Shown here in pieces: positions 1 to 9,953 of a DNA stretch of 64,000 bases. Numbering within the stretch: the first letter of the stretch is position 1; the number at the start of each line of letters is the position of its first letter. The notes beneath the pieces were generated by a model. That model was given only the letters and a program-made list of their open reading frames with translations. It did not search any database and was not told the DNA's origin. Origin of the DNA: Priestia filamentosa (GTDB taxonomy: Bacteria > Bacillota > Bacilli > Bacillales > Bacillaceae_H). The stretch lies in NCBI RefSeq assembly GCF_900177535.1, contig NZ_FXAJ01000001.1:744001-808000 (forward strand). The letters run 5' to 3'. Both the position numbers and the translations under genes were made by a program.

Positions 1-2165
1 TTTCAAATATCGTCAAAATTGGTGAAAAACTTGGCAAAACAGTTGTGGCAACAGGGAACGTTCACTATCTAAATCCAGAAGACAAAATTTATCGTAAAAT
101 TTTAATCAGCTCTCAAGGTGGAGCAAATCCGTTAAATCGTCATGAGCTTCCTGATGTGCATTTCCGTTCTACAAACGAAATGCTTGACTGCTTTTCTTTC
201 CTTGGTGAAGAAAAGGCGAAAGAAATTGTAGTCACAAACACCCAAAAAGTGGCCGATTTAATTGAAGAAGTCAAGCCAATTAAAGACGACTTATATACAC
301 CCAAAATTGAAGGTGCCGAAGATGAGATGAAAAAAATGAGTTATGACAGAGCTCGTTCCATCTACGGAGAGGACCTTCCAGAAATTGTAGAAGCTCGTCT
401 TGAGAAAGAATTAAAAAGTATTATTGGGCATGGATTCGCCGTAATTTATCTTATCTCACATAAGCTTGTTAAAAAATCGTTGAACGATGGATATCTTGTA
501 GGTTCCCGTGGATCTGTTGGCTCATCCTTTGTCGCAACGATGACCGAAATTACCGAAGTGAATCCACTGCCACCGCACTATGTTTGTCCACAGTGTCAAA
601 CATCTGAGTTCTTTGATGACGGATCTGTTGGATCTGGGTTTGATTTACCTGATAAAGACTGTCCAAAATGTAATATTCCGTATACAAAAGACGGCCATGA
701 TATTCCGTTTGAAACCTTCCTTGGATTTAAAGGAGATAAGGTCCCTGATATCGATTTGAACTTCTCAGGAGAATATCAGCCAAAAGCCCATAACTATACA
801 AAAGAGCTTTTCGGTGAAGATTACGTATATAGAGCAGGAACGATTGGTACAGTTGCTGAAAAAACGGCATATGGATATGTAAAAGGTTATGCAGGAGATC
901 ATGATATCCACTATAGAGGAGCGGAAGTTGATCGTCTTGTTGCGGGTTGTACGGGCGTAAAACGAACAACAGGTCAGCATCCAGGAGGAATTATTGTTGT
1001 TCCAGATTATATGGATATTTACGATTTTTCGCCAGTTCAATTTCCGGCAGACGATCGAAATTCAGAATGGAAAACAACTCACTTTGACTTCCATTCTATT
1101 CACGATAACGTGTTAAAGCTTGATATTCTCGGACACGATGATCCAACTGCTATTCGTATGCTTCAAGATTTAAGCGGCATTGATCCAAAAACGATTCCAA
1201 CAGATGATCCTGAAGTTATGAAAATCTTTAGCGGTACAGAATCGCTCGGTGTAACGTCAGAGCAAATTATGTGTAAAACCGGAACGCTTGGCATTCCTGA
1301 GTTTGGGACAAGATTCGTTCGGCAAATGCTTGAAGATACAAAGCCAACTACTTTCTCTGAGCTTGTCCAAATCTCAGGCCTTTCTCACGGAACGGACGTA
1401 TGGCTTGGAAATGCACAAGAGCTTATTCATAATAACGTATGTACGCTAAGTGAAGTAATTGGATGTCGTGATGATATTATGGTGTATCTCATTTATCAAG
1501 GACTAGATCCATCGCTTGCATTCAAAATTATGGAGTTTGTACGTAAAGGAAAAGGTCTTCAAGATGAGTGGGAAGAGGAAATGGCAAAAAATGGCGTACC
1601 TGACTGGTATGTTGATTCATGTAAAAAAATTAAGTACATGTTCCCGAAAGCCCATGCAGCTGCATACGTTCTAATGGCTGTTCGTATTGCGTATTTCAAA
1701 GTGCATCATCCTATTCTTTATTACGCAACATACTTTACTGTTCGTGCTGATGATTTTGATATTGATACGATGATTAAGGGATCTGCAGCAATCAAAGCAA
1801 AAATTGAAGAAATTTTAGCTAAAGGACTTGAAGCATCACCGAAAGAGAAAAACTTACTAACGGTGTTAGAAATTTCACTTGAGATGTGTGAACGTGGCTT
1901 CTCTTTCCAAAAAGTCGATCTTTATCGATCAAGCGCCTCAGAGTTCGTTATTGACGGTACGTCGCTTATTCCACCGTTCAACTCGATTCCGGGTCTTGGT
2001 ACAAATGCTGCACTTAATATTGTAAAAGCACGCGAAGATGGAGAATTCTTGTCAAAAGAAGATCTTCAGCAAAGAGGTCGTGTATCTAAAACAATTCTTG
2101 AGTATTTAGACAACCACGGCTGCTTAGAATCACTGCCAGACCAAAACCAGCTTTCACTGTTTTAA
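1..2165 (+). CDS. polC: DNA polymerase III alpha subunit PolC, C-terminal half (5' truncated by window)
   Basis: Replicative polymerase of low-GC Gram-positives. The open frame enters from the left edge (first full codon at base 3) and gives about 720 residues, roughly the second half of a protein of about 1,440. Visible are the catalytic [11 protein letters not shown] motif that carries the active-site aspartates, a zinc-binding pair of CxxC motifs (VCPQC and DCPKC), the conserved [11 protein letters not shown] block, the [13 protein letters not shown] block, and a C-terminal QLSLF, which matches the beta-clamp binding peptide. The exonuclease and OB parts lie outside the window. Stop at 2163-2165 is followed by the rimP promoter region. 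Confidence 0.97.
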   Translation, partial: SNIVKIGEKLGKTVVATGNVHYLNPEDKIYRKILISSQGGANPLNRHELPDVHFRSTNEMLDCFSFLGEEKAKEIVVTNTQKVADLIEEVKPIKDDLYTPKIEGAEDEMKKMSYDRARSIYGEDLPEIVEARLEKELKSIIGHGFAVIYLISHKLVKKSLNDGYLVGSRGSVGSSFVATMTEITEVNPLPPHYVCPQCQTSEFFDDGSVGSGFDLPDKDCPKCNIPYTKDGHDIPFETFLGFKGDKVPDIDLNFSGEYQPKAHNYTKELFGEDYVYRAGTIGTVAEKTAYGYVKGYAGDHDIHYRGAEVDRLVAGCTGVKRTTGQHPGGIIVVPDYMDIYDFSPVQFPADDRNSEWKTTHFDFHSIHDNVLKLDILGHDDPTAIRMLQDLSGIDPKTIPTDDPEVMKIFSGTESLGVTSEQIMCKTGTLGIPEFGTRFVRQMLEDTKPTTFSELVQISGLSHGTDVWLGNAQELIHNNVCTLSEVIGCRDDIMVYLIYQGLDPSLAFKIMEFVRKGKGLQDEWEEEMAKNGVPDWYVDSCKKIKYMFPKAHAAAYVLMAVRIAYFKVHHPILYYATYFTVRADDFDIDTMIKGSAAIKAKIEEILAKGLEASPKEKNLLTVLEISLEMCERGFSFQKVDLYRSSASEFVIDGTSLIPPFNSIPGLGTNAALNIVKAREDGEFLSKEDLQQRGRVSKTILEYLDNHGCLESLPDQNQLSLF

Positions 2166-2181
2166 GTTGTGATTAGTGGGT

Positions 2182-2210
2182 TTGCAACAAAATTATGGTT
2201 ATGGTATAGT
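2182..2210 (+). promoter_or_regulatory. Sigma-A promoter for the rimP-nusA-infB operon
   Basis: TTGCAA at 2182-2187, 17-bp spacer, TATAGT at 2205-2210, with TGG just before the -10 (extended -10). Predicted start near 2217. Seen in sequence; not experimentally shown. Confidence 0.7.
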
Positions 2211-2241
2211 AGGTATGGTAATGCTAGACATAACGGTCGTA

Positions 2242-2265
2242 AAAGAGTGGGGAAACCCACTCTTT
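2242..2265 (+). terminator. Hairpin in rimP leader (weak or non-terminating)
   Basis: Perfect 10-bp stem AAAGAGTGGG / CCCACTCTTT with GAAA loop, followed only by ATTATTGG rather than a T tract. It could be a weak terminator, or a leader structure. Confidence 0.5.
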
Positions 2266-2353
2266 ATTATTGGATAGACGTTGGATAAGTTTTCTATTCA
2301 TTTCGTGATTTTATGGTTAGTAACAAGCACGATGATTATGTACTTGTTTTTTA

Positions 2354-2386
2354 TCCCTGCTTTCTTATGTAAGCAGGGAATTTTTA
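2354..2386 (+). terminator. Attenuator-like terminator in rimP-nusA leader
   Basis: Stem TCCCTGCTT / AAGCAGGGA (9 bp), loop of 8, then ATTTTTATCC: a short, interrupted T tract. It lies downstream of the predicted promoter and upstream of rimP, so it would end transcripts inside the leader. In B. subtilis the nusA operon is known to be autoregulated by NusA-stimulated termination in its 5' UTR; this element is in the right place for that. Confidence 0.7.
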
Positions 2387-2482
2387 TCCTTACAATTGTA
2401 AAACTATAAGAGCATACCGCATGACTTGGGTAGGAAAAAAGATTAAACTTGAACAACGGTCTCTTTTAAAAGGAGGAATATG

Positions 2483-2953
2483 ATGGGTGAGAAAGTGACA
2501 GAAATCGTAGAACAGCTTGCGACACCTATTCTTGAAGACTTAGGACTTGAACTAGTGGACGTTGAATATGTGAAAGAAGGAAAAGACTGGTTTTTGCGAG
2601 TGTTTATTGACTCTGAGAAAGGCGTAGACATTGAAGATTGTGGCGTTGTCAGCGAGCGTCTTAGCGAAAAAATGGATGAGCTTGATCCAATTACCCACAA
2701 CTACTTTTTAGAAGTCTCTTCGCCAGGAGCAGAGCGTCCGCTTAAAAAAGCAGATGACTTTGAAAAAAATATTGGCAAAAACGTTTATGTCAAAACATAC
2801 GAGCCGATCGAAGATTCAAAAGAATTCGAAGGTGAGTTAAAAAGCTTTGATGGAGAGTATATTACCCTCCTTATCAAAATCAAAACAAGAGTGAAAGAAA
2901 TCGAAATTCCATATGAAAAAGTAGCACAAGCTCGCTTGGCTGTTACTTTCTAA
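2483..2953 (+). CDS. rimP: Ribosome maturation factor RimP
   Basis: 30S ribosomal subunit maturation factor (YlxS/RimP family), 156 residues, the usual size. The N-terminal alpha/beta domain contains [19 protein letters not shown], and the conserved [14 protein letters not shown] block follows; the C-terminal part is an SH3-like barrel ending in [10 protein letters not shown]. Two ATGs are adjacent (2480 and 2483); the second sits 6 nt from AGGAGG and aligns with B. subtilis YlxS (MSKKVTD as recalled), so 2483 is chosen. First gene of the rimP-nusA-rnpM-ylxQ-infB-ylxP-rbfA operon. Confidence 0.95.
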   Translation: MGEKVTEIVEQLATPILEDLGLELVDVEYVKEGKDWFLRVFIDSEKGVDIEDCGVVSERLSEKMDELDPITHNYFLEVSSPGAERPLKKADDFEKNIGKNVYVKTYEPIEDSKEFEGELKSFDGEYITLLIKIKTRVKEIEIPYEKVAQARLAVTF

Positions 2954-2993
2954 TGGGGAATGCGATAATTGAAAAAGGGGGACCAGGTTTACC

Positions 2994-4103
2994 ATGAGTA
3001 TCGATCTATTAGATGCTTTAGAAGTTCTTGAAAAAGAAAAAGGTATTAGTAAAAATGTGATTATTGAGGCAATTGAAGCCGCATTAATTTCAGCTTATAA
3101 ACGAAATTTCAACCAAGCTCAAAACGTGCGTGTTGATTTAAACCTTGAAAAAGGAACAATGCGCGTTTTTGCTCGTAAAGACGTTGTAGACGCAGTTTTT
3201 GATCCACGTCTTGAGATTTCACTTGAAGAAGCAAAACAAGTAAATCCAAACTTCGAAATTGACGATGTTGTAGAAATGGAAGTAACGCCAAAAGACTTTG
3301 GACGCATCGCAGCTCAAACAGCGAAACAAGTCGTAACACAGCGCGTGCGTGAAGCAGAGCGTGGCGTTATTTATTCTGAATTCATTGACCGTGAAGAAGA
3401 TATTATGACGGGAATTGTACAGCGCCAAGATTCTCGCTTTATTTATGTAAGCTTAGGTAAAATTGAAGCTCTTCTTCCTGTAAATGAACAAATGCCGAAC
3501 GAGCAATATCATCCACATGATCGTATTAAAGTATACGTAACAAAAGTGGAGCGTACAACAAAAGGTCCACAAATTTATGTGTCTCGTACACATCCAGGTC
3601 TCTTAAAACGCCTGTTTGAAAAAGAAGTGCCTGAAATTTATGATGGTGCTGTTGAAATTCGCTCAGTTGCGCGTGAAGCTGGAGATCGTTCAAAAATCTC
3701 TGTTCATGCTGAGTATGATGAAATCGATCCAGTTGGCTCATGTGTAGGTCCAAAAGGGCAGCGTGTACAAGCAGTTGTAAACGAATTAAAAGGCGAAAAA
3801 ATTGATATTGTTCGCTGGTCAGAAGATCCAGTGGAATTTGTAGCAAACGCACTAAGTCCTGCTAAAGTGCTTGAAGTTCTTGTGAATGAAGGCGACAAAG
3901 CAACAACGGTCATTGTACCGGATTATCAGCTTTCTTTAGCAATTGGAAAACGCGGGCAAAATGCTCGTTTAGCAGCGAAGCTAACAAACTGGAAAATCGA
4001 TATTAAGAGCCAATCAGAAGCAGAAGCTGAAGGCATTTTAGTAACAAAAGAGGAGCCATCTTCTCCAGAAGCATTTGACTTAGACCATTCTGAGATGGAA
4101 TAA
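2994..4103 (+). CDS. nusA: Transcription termination/antitermination factor NusA
   Basis: RNA polymerase-associated elongation, pausing and termination factor, 369 residues as in other Bacillus (no C-terminal acidic repeats of the E. coli type). Order: N-terminal RNAP-binding domain (about 1-125), S1 domain (about 135-200; GIVQRQDSRFIYVSLGKIEALLP), KH1 with VGPKGQRVQAVVNEL near residue 248, and KH2 with AIGKRGQNARLAAKL near residue 315. The ribosome-binding site AAGGGGG at 2975-2981 precedes the ATG. It lies 40 bp after rimP in the same operon, and the leader termination signal upstream suggests feedback by NusA itself. Confidence 0.98.
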   Translation: MSIDLLDALEVLEKEKGISKNVIIEAIEAALISAYKRNFNQAQNVRVDLNLEKGTMRVFARKDVVDAVFDPRLEISLEEAKQVNPNFEIDDVVEMEVTPKDFGRIAAQTAKQVVTQRVREAERGVIYSEFIDREEDIMTGIVQRQDSRFIYVSLGKIEALLPVNEQMPNEQYHPHDRIKVYVTKVERTTKGPQIYVSRTHPGLLKRLFEKEVPEIYDGAVEIRSVAREAGDRSKISVHAEYDEIDPVGSCVGPKGQRVQAVVNELKGEKIDIVRWSEDPVEFVANALSPAKVLEVLVNEGDKATTVIVPDYQLSLAIGKRGQNARLAAKLTNWKIDIKSQSEAEAEGILVTKEEPSSPEAFDLDHSEME

Positions 4104-4118
4104 GAGGTGTTAAGATAG

Positions 4119-4400
4119 ATGTCTAGTAATAAAAGAAAAGTACCAATGAGAAAATGCGTAGCAACGCAAACAATGCTTCCAAAAAAAGAGCTCGTTCGAG
4201 TTGTAAGAACAACGGAAGGAAACGTAGAGCTTGATGTAACAGGCAAAAAAAACGGGCGTGGCGCTTACATTTCAAAAGATGAAGATGCTGTGTTATTAGC
4301 TCAAAAGAAAAATTTGCTTGGTACACATCTAAAAGCTGAAGTACCTGAGGAAGTTTACAGCGAACTATTAGAGCTTGCTCAAAAGGAGAAGCGCAGTTGA
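4119..4400 (+). CDS. rnpM: YlxR/RnpM, RNase P modulator
   Basis: Small basic RNA-binding protein of the YlxR family, 93 residues. The family signature MRKCVATQ and the GRGAYI motif (here [18 protein letters not shown]) are both visible. In B. subtilis the protein has been renamed RnpM because it binds RNase P RNA and modulates RNase P activity. It lies 15 bp after nusA and its stop overlaps the TTG start of ylxQ, consistent with translational coupling in the nusA-infB operon. Confidence 0.93.
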   Translation: MSSNKRKVPMRKCVATQTMLPKKELVRVVRTTEGNVELDVTGKKNGRGAYISKDEDAVLLAQKKNLLGTHLKAEVPEEVYSELLELAQKEKRS

Positions 4401-4699
4401 ATCAAGAACAATGGCAATCATTTTTAGGGTTAGCTAATCGAGCGCGAAAAGTAATTTCTGGTGAAGAGCTTGTAATTAAAGACGTGCGCAGAAATGCAAT
4501 TAGTCTTGTTATATTATCTCGCGATGCATCAGCAAACACCGCAAAGAAAGTTATGGACAAATGCAGCTACTATAGCGTTCCAGTCAAGCTTGTTGAGGAC
4601 CGGTTCCTCTTAGGAAAAGCAATTGGGAAAGATAGCCGCGTTGTTGTTGGCATAACAGATGCTGGGTTTGCGAAAAAGATGAAAACGCTGCTTGATTAA
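4397..4699 (+). CDS. ylxQ: L7Ae-type ribosomal protein YlxQ
   Basis: L7Ae/L30e/Gadd45-family RNA-binding protein, 100 residues, recognised by [15 protein letters not shown] and the C-terminal half containing [14 protein letters not shown]. The family binds kink-turn RNA; the exact role of YlxQ is not established. The start is TTG at 4397, 8 nt after AAAAGGAG, and it shares bases with the rnpM stop codon (TTGA). Family members begin in the same way with a short N-terminus before the helix. Confidence 0.92.
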   Translation: MNQEQWQSFLGLANRARKVISGEELVIKDVRRNAISLVILSRDASANTAKKVMDKCSYYSVPVKLVEDRFLLGKAIGKDSRVVVGITDAGFAKKMKTLLD

Positions 4700-4719
4700 T
4701 TTTTGTGGGGGTGAAGTTT

Positions 4720-6786
4720 ATGAGTAAAATTCGTGTTTATGAATATGCTAAAAAACACAATGTCTCAAGTAAAAACGTTATCGATAAACTAAAAGAAATG
4801 AATATTGAAGTATCAAACCATATGGCTACAATTGAGCCTAAGGCAGAAACAGAATTAAACAAAAAGTTCGCAAAGAACACAGGCAATCAAGGAGATTCCC
4901 GTAACAAACGTCCAGATAATAAGAAACAAGGTGGACAAAATCAGTTTAATAAAGGCAATAAAGGGAAAAAAGGTAAGAAGCCAAATCATCAGCAATCACA
5001 TGCACCACAGCAAAAAGCGGCTCCAAAGCCACTTCCTGAAAAAATTACGTTCCAAGAAAGCTTGTCAGTTGCTGAGCTTGCTAAGAAGCTTCATCGTGAG
5101 CCATCTGAAATCATTAAAAAGCTTTTTGGGCTTGGTGTTATGGCAACAATCAACCAAGTGCTTGATAAAGATGCAATTGAGCTAATTGGAGCAGACTACG
5201 GTGTTGAAGTAGAAGAAGAAATTATTATCAATGAAGCAGAATTTGAAACGCTTGAAATCGAAGATAATGAAGAGGATCTAGTAGAACGTCCTGCAGTTGT
5301 AACAATCATGGGACACGTTGACCATGGTAAAACAACGCTTCTTGACTCAATCCGTAATACAAAAGTAACAGCAGGCGAAGCTGGTGGAATCACACAGCAT
5401 ATCGGTGCATATCAAATTGAAGCACAAGGCAAGAAAATTACGTTCCTTGATACACCTGGACACGCCGCGTTTACAACAATGCGTGCTCGTGGTGCACAAG
5501 TAACAGATATTACAATTCTTGTTGTTGCAGCAGATGATGGTGTTATGCCACAAACAGTTGAAGCTATTAACCATGCTAAAGCTGCTGGAGTGCCAATTAT
5601 TGTTGCCGTGAATAAAATGGATAAAGAAGGAGCAAACCCAGACCGCGTGATGCAAGAGCTAACAGAGCATGAGCTTGTATCTGAAGCATGGGGCGGGGAC
5701 ACAATCTTCTGTCACTTATCTGCTCTATCTGGAGAAGGAATTGACAATCTTTTAGAAATGATCGTTCTTGTTACAGAAGTGGAAGAGTTAAAAGCAAATC
5801 CAAAACGCCGTGCATTAGGTACTGTTGTTGAAGCAGAGCTTGATAAAGGGCGCGGAAGTGTTGCAACACTTCTTGTTCAAAACGGTACGCTTCATGTTGG
5901 GGATCCGATTGTTGTCGGAAACACGTTCGGTCGCGTTCGTGCAATGGTGAATGATTTAGGTCGTCGCGTAAAAGTAGCGGGTCCTTCTACACCTGTTGAA
6001 ATTACAGGTCTTAATGATGTACCACAAGCGGGTGATCGCTTTATGGTATTTGAAGATGAGAAGAAAGCGCGTCAAATTGGGGAAGCTCGTGCAACAAAAC
6101 AGCTTGAAGCACAGCGAAGCGAAAAATCACGCGTAAGCCTTGATGATTTATTCGAACAAATCAAGCAAGGTGAAATGAAAGATCTTAATATTATTGTAAA
6201 AGCAGATGTACAAGGTTCTGTTGAAGCTGTCGCAGCATCACTTCAAAAGATTGATGTTGAAGGTGTAAATGTTCGCATCATTCATACTGGTGTAGGAGCA
6301 ATCAACGAATCAGATATCGTATTAGCAACAGCTTCAAATGCTATTGTTATTGGATTTAACGTTCGTCCTGATGCTAACGCAAAACGTACTGCAGACGCAG
6401 AAAATGTTGATATCCGTCTTCACCGTATTATCTACAAAGCGATTGAAGAAATTGAAGCAGCGATGAAAGGAATGCTTGATCCTGAGTACGAAGAAAAAGT
6501 AATCGGACAAGCGGAAGTTCGTCAAACGTTCAAAGTATCAAAAGTTGGAACAATCGCAGGAAGCTATGTAACAGACGGTAAAATCGTACGCGACAGCGGT
6601 GTACGTGTCATCCGTGATGGCATTGTTATCTTTGAAGGAGAGTTAGACGCTCTTAAACGTTTCAAAGACGATGCGAAAGAAGTTGCACAAGGATATGAGT
6701 GCGGTATTACGGTGAAAAACTTTAATGATATCAAAGAAGGCGATGTTATTGAAGCGTACGTAATGGAGGAAATTGAGCGTAAGTGA
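4720..6786 (+). CDS. infB: Translation initiation factor IF-2
   Basis: GTPase that positions fMet-tRNA on the 30S subunit, 688 residues. The N-terminal region starts [15 protein letters not shown] and includes a lysine/glutamine-rich linker (about 50-110). The G domain shows G1 GHVDHGKT at residues 198-205, G3 DTPGH at 244-248 and G4 NKMD at 298-301, followed by domain II and the C-terminal tRNA-binding domains. The ATG at 4720 is preferred over an in-frame GTG at 4705 because GGGGGTGA lies 5 nt upstream and the protein then matches the family start. It overlaps ylxP by four bases (GTGA). Confidence 0.98.
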   Translation: MSKIRVYEYAKKHNVSSKNVIDKLKEMNIEVSNHMATIEPKAETELNKKFAKNTGNQGDSRNKRPDNKKQGGQNQFNKGNKGKKGKKPNHQQSHAPQQKAAPKPLPEKITFQESLSVAELAKKLHREPSEIIKKLFGLGVMATINQVLDKDAIELIGADYGVEVEEEIIINEAEFETLEIEDNEEDLVERPAVVTIMGHVDHGKTTLLDSIRNTKVTAGEAGGITQHIGAYQIEAQGKKITFLDTPGHAAFTTMRARGAQVTDITILVVAADDGVMPQTVEAINHAKAAGVPIIVAVNKMDKEGANPDRVMQELTEHELVSEAWGGDTIFCHLSALSGEGIDNLLEMIVLVTEVEELKANPKRRALGTVVEAELDKGRGSVATLLVQNGTLHVGDPIVVGNTFGRVRAMVNDLGRRVKVAGPSTPVEITGLNDVPQAGDRFMVFEDEKKARQIGEARATKQLEAQRSEKSRVSLDDLFEQIKQGEMKDLNIIVKADVQGSVEAVAASLQKIDVEGVNVRIIHTGVGAINESDIVLATASNAIVIGFNVRPDANAKRTADAENVDIRLHRIIYKAIEEIEAAMKGMLDPEYEEKVIGQAEVRQTFKVSKVGTIAGSYVTDGKIVRDSGVRVIRDGIVIFEGELDALKRFKDDAKEVAQGYECGITVKNFNDIKEGDVIEAYVMEEIERK

Positions 6787-7061
6787 TAGGATACTTAACA
6801 TTTGAGGCGATAATTTATGATGCCGCTTCTCTTAAGGAGAAGCGAGCTGTTTTGCAGCGCATTATAACTCGTATTAAAGGTAAGTTCAACGTATCAATAG
6901 CCGAAATTGATCATCAGGATGTTTGGCAACGAACGTCGATTGGTATCGTGACCATTTCATCTGCTAAAAACATATCGGAAAGGGAGCTCTACAAGCTTTT
7001 AGAGTTTGTAGACTCGTTTCCAGAGATAGAAAGAACGCTCACAAATATTGAGTGGTTATAA
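6783..7061 (+). CDS. ylxP: YlxP, DUF503 family protein
   Basis: Conserved 92-residue protein of the DUF503/YlxP family, always found between infB and rbfA in Bacillus. It begins with GTG at 6783, overlapping the infB stop. Family features seen: [20 protein letters not shown] and [15 protein letters not shown]. Function is unproven; the operon position suggests a ribosome assembly or translation role (inference). Confidence 0.92.
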   Translation: MIGYLTFEAIIYDAASLKEKRAVLQRIITRIKGKFNVSIAEIDHQDVWQRTSIGIVTISSAKNISERELYKLLEFVDSFPEIERTLTNIEWL

Positions 7062-7078
7062 AAACGAGGTGAAATTTT

Positions 7079-7438
7079 ATGAAACTCAGACCAACTAGAA
7101 TTGGTGAACAAATGAAAAAAGAAATGAGTGACATCATTAGCCGGAAGATTAAAGATCCGCGTATTGGATTTGTAACGGTAACAGATGTTCAAGTTACAGG
7201 GGATCTTCAGCAAGCAAAAGTGTACATTTCAGTGCTTGGTGATGAAGAACAAAAGCAAAATACGCTAAAAGGTCTTGCAAAAGCAAAAGGATTTATCCGC
7301 AGCGAGATTGGCCAGCGTATTCGCCTTCGTAAAACTCCTGAAATTCTTTTTGAATTTGATGAGTCAATCGATTACGGAAATCGCATTGAAACACTAATTG
7401 GCGAGCTTCACAGAGACCGTAAAGATGATCATGAATAA
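7079..7438 (+). CDS. rbfA: 30S ribosome-binding factor RbfA
   Basis: Late 16S rRNA maturation factor with a single KH-like domain, 119 residues. The family signatures [17 protein letters not shown], the DPRIGF core and the C-terminal [20 protein letters not shown] are present. GAGGTGA sits just upstream of the ATG. It is the last gene before a strong terminator at 7450-7480, although truB and ribF continue in the same direction 60 bp later and may be reached by read-through. Confidence 0.96.
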   Translation: MKLRPTRIGEQMKKEMSDIISRKIKDPRIGFVTVTDVQVTGDLQQAKVYISVLGDEEQKQNTLKGLAKAKGFIRSEIGQRIRLRKTPEILFEFDESIDYGNRIETLIGELHRDRKDDHE

Positions 7439-7449
7439 ATAATGATGAG

Positions 7450-7480
7450 AAGCCTGCCCAAGCGGCAGGCTTTATTTTTT
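7450..7480 (+). terminator. Terminator after rbfA
   Basis: Perfect 9-bp stem AAGCCTGCC / GGCAGGCTT with a 5-nt loop, followed by TATTTTTT. It is only 20 bp before the truB start, so it may act as an internal partial terminator within the translation operon. Confidence 0.85.
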
Positions 7481-7500
7481 GAGTAAAAGGAGTAGTGGAC

Positions 7501-8409
7501 GTGGAAGGGATTATTGTTATTGATAAACCAAAAGGCATGACGTCACATGACTGTGTGTTTAAACTCCGCAAAATATTGCGAACGAAAAAAATCGGCCATA
7601 CAGGTACGCTCGATCCTGAAGTAACAGGCGTACTGCCAATGTGCGTTGGGCGTGCAACAAAAGTTGTGGAATATTTAACAGCTTCATCTAAAACATATGA
7701 AGGAGAAGTAACGTTTGGGCGTTCTACAACAACGGAAGATGCGTGGGGAGAGGTTGTCGAAGAACGGGAAGTAACAGAAACATTTACAAAAGAGAGAATT
7801 GAAATGGTTTTTGAAAGCTTAACAGGCACAATCGTTCAAACTCCACCTATGTATTCTGCTGTAAAAGTAAACGGCAAACGTCTTTACGAATATGCAAGAA
7901 ATGGAGAAACGGTTGAAAGACCAAGCAGAGAAGTAACAATTGAAAAATTAGAGATCATTGAAGAAAACTTGACAGGAGCGTTTCCAACTGTGCGTTTTCG
8001 TGTTACATGTAGTAAAGGAACGTATGTGAGAACGCTTGCGGTTATGATGGGGGAAGCGCTTGGTTATCCAGCGCATATGTCCTATTTGCGCCGCATTGGA
8101 TCTGGAGCTTTCACAGAAGAGGACTGTGTGACATTAGAAGAGCTGAGCAAGGCTGCCGAAGAAGGAACGGTAGATAAATACTTCCTAAGCATTGAAAAAG
8201 CTCTTTCTCATTTGCCGAAATGGACGATAAATGATACATTAGCAAAGAAAGTGAAAAACGGAGCGGTTTTATCAAGACCTGAAGAAATTAGCATAGATAC
8301 ACCCCTTTGGCTCGTTTTGAACGAAGAGGGGAAGCTTCTTGCTCTTTATAAACATCATGAAACAAAAGAAGGTAAAATAAAACCCGCAAAAATTATTGAC
8401 ATTTCTTAA
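7501..8409 (+). CDS. truB: tRNA pseudouridine(55) synthase TruB
   Basis: Forms pseudouridine 55 in the T-loop of tRNAs. 302 residues; the catalytic aspartate is Asp38 in GHTGTLDPEVTG, followed by PPMYSAVKVNGKRLYEYAR and the C-terminal RNA-binding part with CSKGTYVRTLA. Start choice: AAGGAG at 7487-7492 is only 2 nt from a GTG at 7495 but 8 nt from the in-frame GTG at 7501, which also gives the usual short N-terminus (VEGIIVIDKPKGMTSHD). It lies 28 bp upstream of ribF. Confidence 0.96.
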   Translation: MEGIIVIDKPKGMTSHDCVFKLRKILRTKKIGHTGTLDPEVTGVLPMCVGRATKVVEYLTASSKTYEGEVTFGRSTTTEDAWGEVVEEREVTETFTKERIEMVFESLTGTIVQTPPMYSAVKVNGKRLYEYARNGETVERPSREVTIEKLEIIEENLTGAFPTVRFRVTCSKGTYVRTLAVMMGEALGYPAHMSYLRRIGSGAFTEEDCVTLEELSKAAEEGTVDKYFLSIEKALSHLPKWTINDTLAKKVKNGAVLSRPEEISIDTPLWLVLNEEGKLLALYKHHETKEGKIKPAKIIDIS

Positions 8410-8437
8410 TCTAAGGTAGAAAAAGGTGAATTGTGTT

Positions 8438-9394
8438 TTGGAAATCATACATCTGCAACATCCACATCACCTAGTGCGTGAACAACTTCCACCGCTTTCA
8501 ATGGCGTTAGGATACTTTGATGGCATGCATTTAGGACATCAAAAAGTAATTATGACTGCAAAGCGTATTGCTGATGAGCTTGGGGTGAAAAGTGCCGTGA
8601 TGACCTTTGACCCTCACCCTTCTGTTGTATTAGGGAAGAAAGCAGCACACGTTGATATGATAACGCCGCTTGAAGAAAAAGCACGTTTGCTTAAAGAACG
8701 CGGCATTGATTTTCTTTACGTTGTTCGCTTTGATCGTGACTTTTCTAACTTGAATCCAGAAGAGTTTGTTGAACAATATATTGTAAACTTAAATGTCAAG
8801 CACGTTGTAGCCGGCTTTGATTTTTCATATGGAAAGTTTGGAAGTGGTACAATGGAGACAATGAAAGAGCACGCAAAGGATAAATGTGAGTACACTGTTG
8901 TGGAAAAGCTTGAGGACGAAGGTGAAAAGGTAAGTTCAACACTTATTCGGAAGTTCTTACAAGAAGGAAGAGTCGAAAATATCCAAAAGCTTCTTGGAAG
9001 ATGCTACACGATAACAGGTCGAGTTGTACATGGCGAAAAACGAGGAAGAGAGATCGGGTTTCCAACAGCAAACGTTGGAGAAGTTGACGGTTATATTATT
9101 CCTCGAACAGGCGTTTATGCTGTTGAGCTTGGCATTAATGGTCAGTTCTATGAAGGTGTGTGCAACATTGGCTATAAGCCGACATTTCACGATAAAAAGC
9201 CAGAGAAGCCAACAATTGAAGTGCATATCTTTGACTTCAAGAACATGATTTACAATGAAAAAGTCGTTGTAAAATGGCATAAGCTTATTCGAAAAGAGCG
9301 AAAGTTTTCTGGCATCGAAGCCCTTGTCTCTCAAATCAATCAAGATAAACGAGAAGCAGCAGCTTATTTTGCTTCCTTGAAGAGCGACGCATAA
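8438..9394 (+). CDS. ribF: Bifunctional riboflavin kinase/FAD synthetase
   Basis: Converts riboflavin to FMN and FMN to FAD. 318 residues: an N-terminal nucleotidyltransferase with GYFDGMHLGHQKV and TFDPHPS, and a C-terminal flavokinase with GEKRGREIGFPTANV and CNIGYKPTF. A TTG at 8438 is chosen because AAAGGTGA at 8422-8429 is correctly spaced and LEIIHLQHPHHL aligns with the N-terminus of B. subtilis RibC (MKTIHITHPHHL as recalled). An in-frame GTG at 8426 lies inside the ribosome-binding site. Called ribC in B. subtilis. Confidence 0.96.
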   Translation: MEIIHLQHPHHLVREQLPPLSMALGYFDGMHLGHQKVIMTAKRIADELGVKSAVMTFDPHPSVVLGKKAAHVDMITPLEEKARLLKERGIDFLYVVRFDRDFSNLNPEEFVEQYIVNLNVKHVVAGFDFSYGKFGSGTMETMKEHAKDKCEYTVVEKLEDEGEKVSSTLIRKFLQEGRVENIQKLLGRCYTITGRVVHGEKRGREIGFPTANVGEVDGYIIPRTGVYAVELGINGQFYEGVCNIGYKPTFHDKKPEKPTIEVHIFDFKNMIYNEKVVVKWHKLIRKERKFSGIEALVSQINQDKREAAAYFASLKSDA

Positions 9395-9411
9395 AACTTT
9401 CATTAGAATCC

Positions 9412-9531
9412 TTGCAATTCTAGGCGAAAAATAGTAATATGAACATTGAACAGAAATTAACCATTGCTTGGCATTACGATTCACCAACGTATTGCTAGGG
9501 AATTGGGGATTATTAAGAGGAGGTGAATAGG
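9412..9531 (+). promoter_or_regulatory. rpsO promoter and leader
   Basis: TTGCAA at 9412-9417, 17-bp spacer, TAATAT at 9435-9440, then an approximately 85-nt leader ending in AGAGGAGGTGA. In Bacillus and Geobacillus rpsO leaders are known S15 autoregulatory sites; the leader here is long enough but I could not verify the fold by eye. Confidence 0.5.
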
Positions 9532-9801
9532 ATGGCTATCACACAAGAGCGCAAGAATGAACTTATTGCTGAGTACAAAACTCATGATACTGACACAGGA
9601 TCACCAGAAGTTCAAATTGCTGTCCTAACTGAGCAAATTACAAACTTAAATGATCATTTACGTACACACAAGAAAGATCACCATTCACGTCGTGGTCTAT
9701 TAAAAATGGTAGGTAAACGTCGTAACTTACTTAACTACCTACGTAACAATGACATTACTCGCTACCGTGAGTTAATTAACAAGCTTGGTTTACGTCGATA
9801 A
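9532..9801 (+). CDS. rpsO: 30S ribosomal protein S15
   Basis: Primary 16S rRNA-binding protein of the 30S platform, 89 residues, the standard length. The four-helix sequence includes [30 protein letters not shown] and [20 protein letters not shown]. The ATG at 9532 lies 5 nt after a near-perfect AGAGGAGGTGA; an upstream in-frame GTG at 9523 lies within that site and is rejected. The gene has its own promoter and terminator, separating it from ribF and pnp. Confidence 0.98.
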   Translation: MAITQERKNELIAEYKTHDTDTGSPEVQIAVLTEQITNLNDHLRTHKKDHHSRRGLLKMVGKRRNLLNYLRNNDITRYRELINKLGLRR

Positions 9802-9807
9802 TAGTAG

Positions 9808-9834
9808 AAAGCGGGAGAATGCTCCCGCTTTTTT
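9808..9834 (+). terminator. Terminator after rpsO
   Basis: Stem AAAGCGGGAG / CTCCCGCTTT (10 bp), AATG loop, followed by further T residues. Confidence 0.9.
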
Positions 9835-9858
9835 CGTATGTACAATTATTGTGAGTCG

Positions 9859-9888
9859 TTGTTTTACATAAAAAGTTATGGATTTAAT
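9859..9888 (+). promoter_or_regulatory. Candidate pnp promoter
   Basis: TTGTTT at 9859-9864, 18-bp spacer, TTTAAT at 9883-9888. Just downstream a small dyad TATAC-TAATAA-GTATA (9898-9913) lies in the predicted leader. Moderate match only. Confidence 0.4.
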
Positions 9889-9953
9889 GCTTTCGTCTAT
9901 ACTAATAAGTATAAACAGCAAATAGTGCATGCATTCAGAGAGGAGTACAAAGA

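Larger units (their letters stand above)
2166..2482 (+). other. Intergenic leader region polC-rimP (no gene)
   Basis: This 317-base stretch has no convincing gene. It holds a promoter at 2182-2210, a perfect 10-bp hairpin at 2242-2265, a terminator-like hairpin at 2354-2386 and the rimP ribosome-binding site AGGAGG at 2471-2476. Together they form an approximately 260-nt 5' leader. Confidence 0.7.

Noticed and set aside
7293-7829. 178-codon minus-strand frame
   Set aside because: Antisense to rbfA and truB, crossing a terminator; an artefact of codon phase.
8957-9487. 176-codon minus-strand frame
   Set aside because: Antisense to ribF and the rpsO promoter; no start signals.
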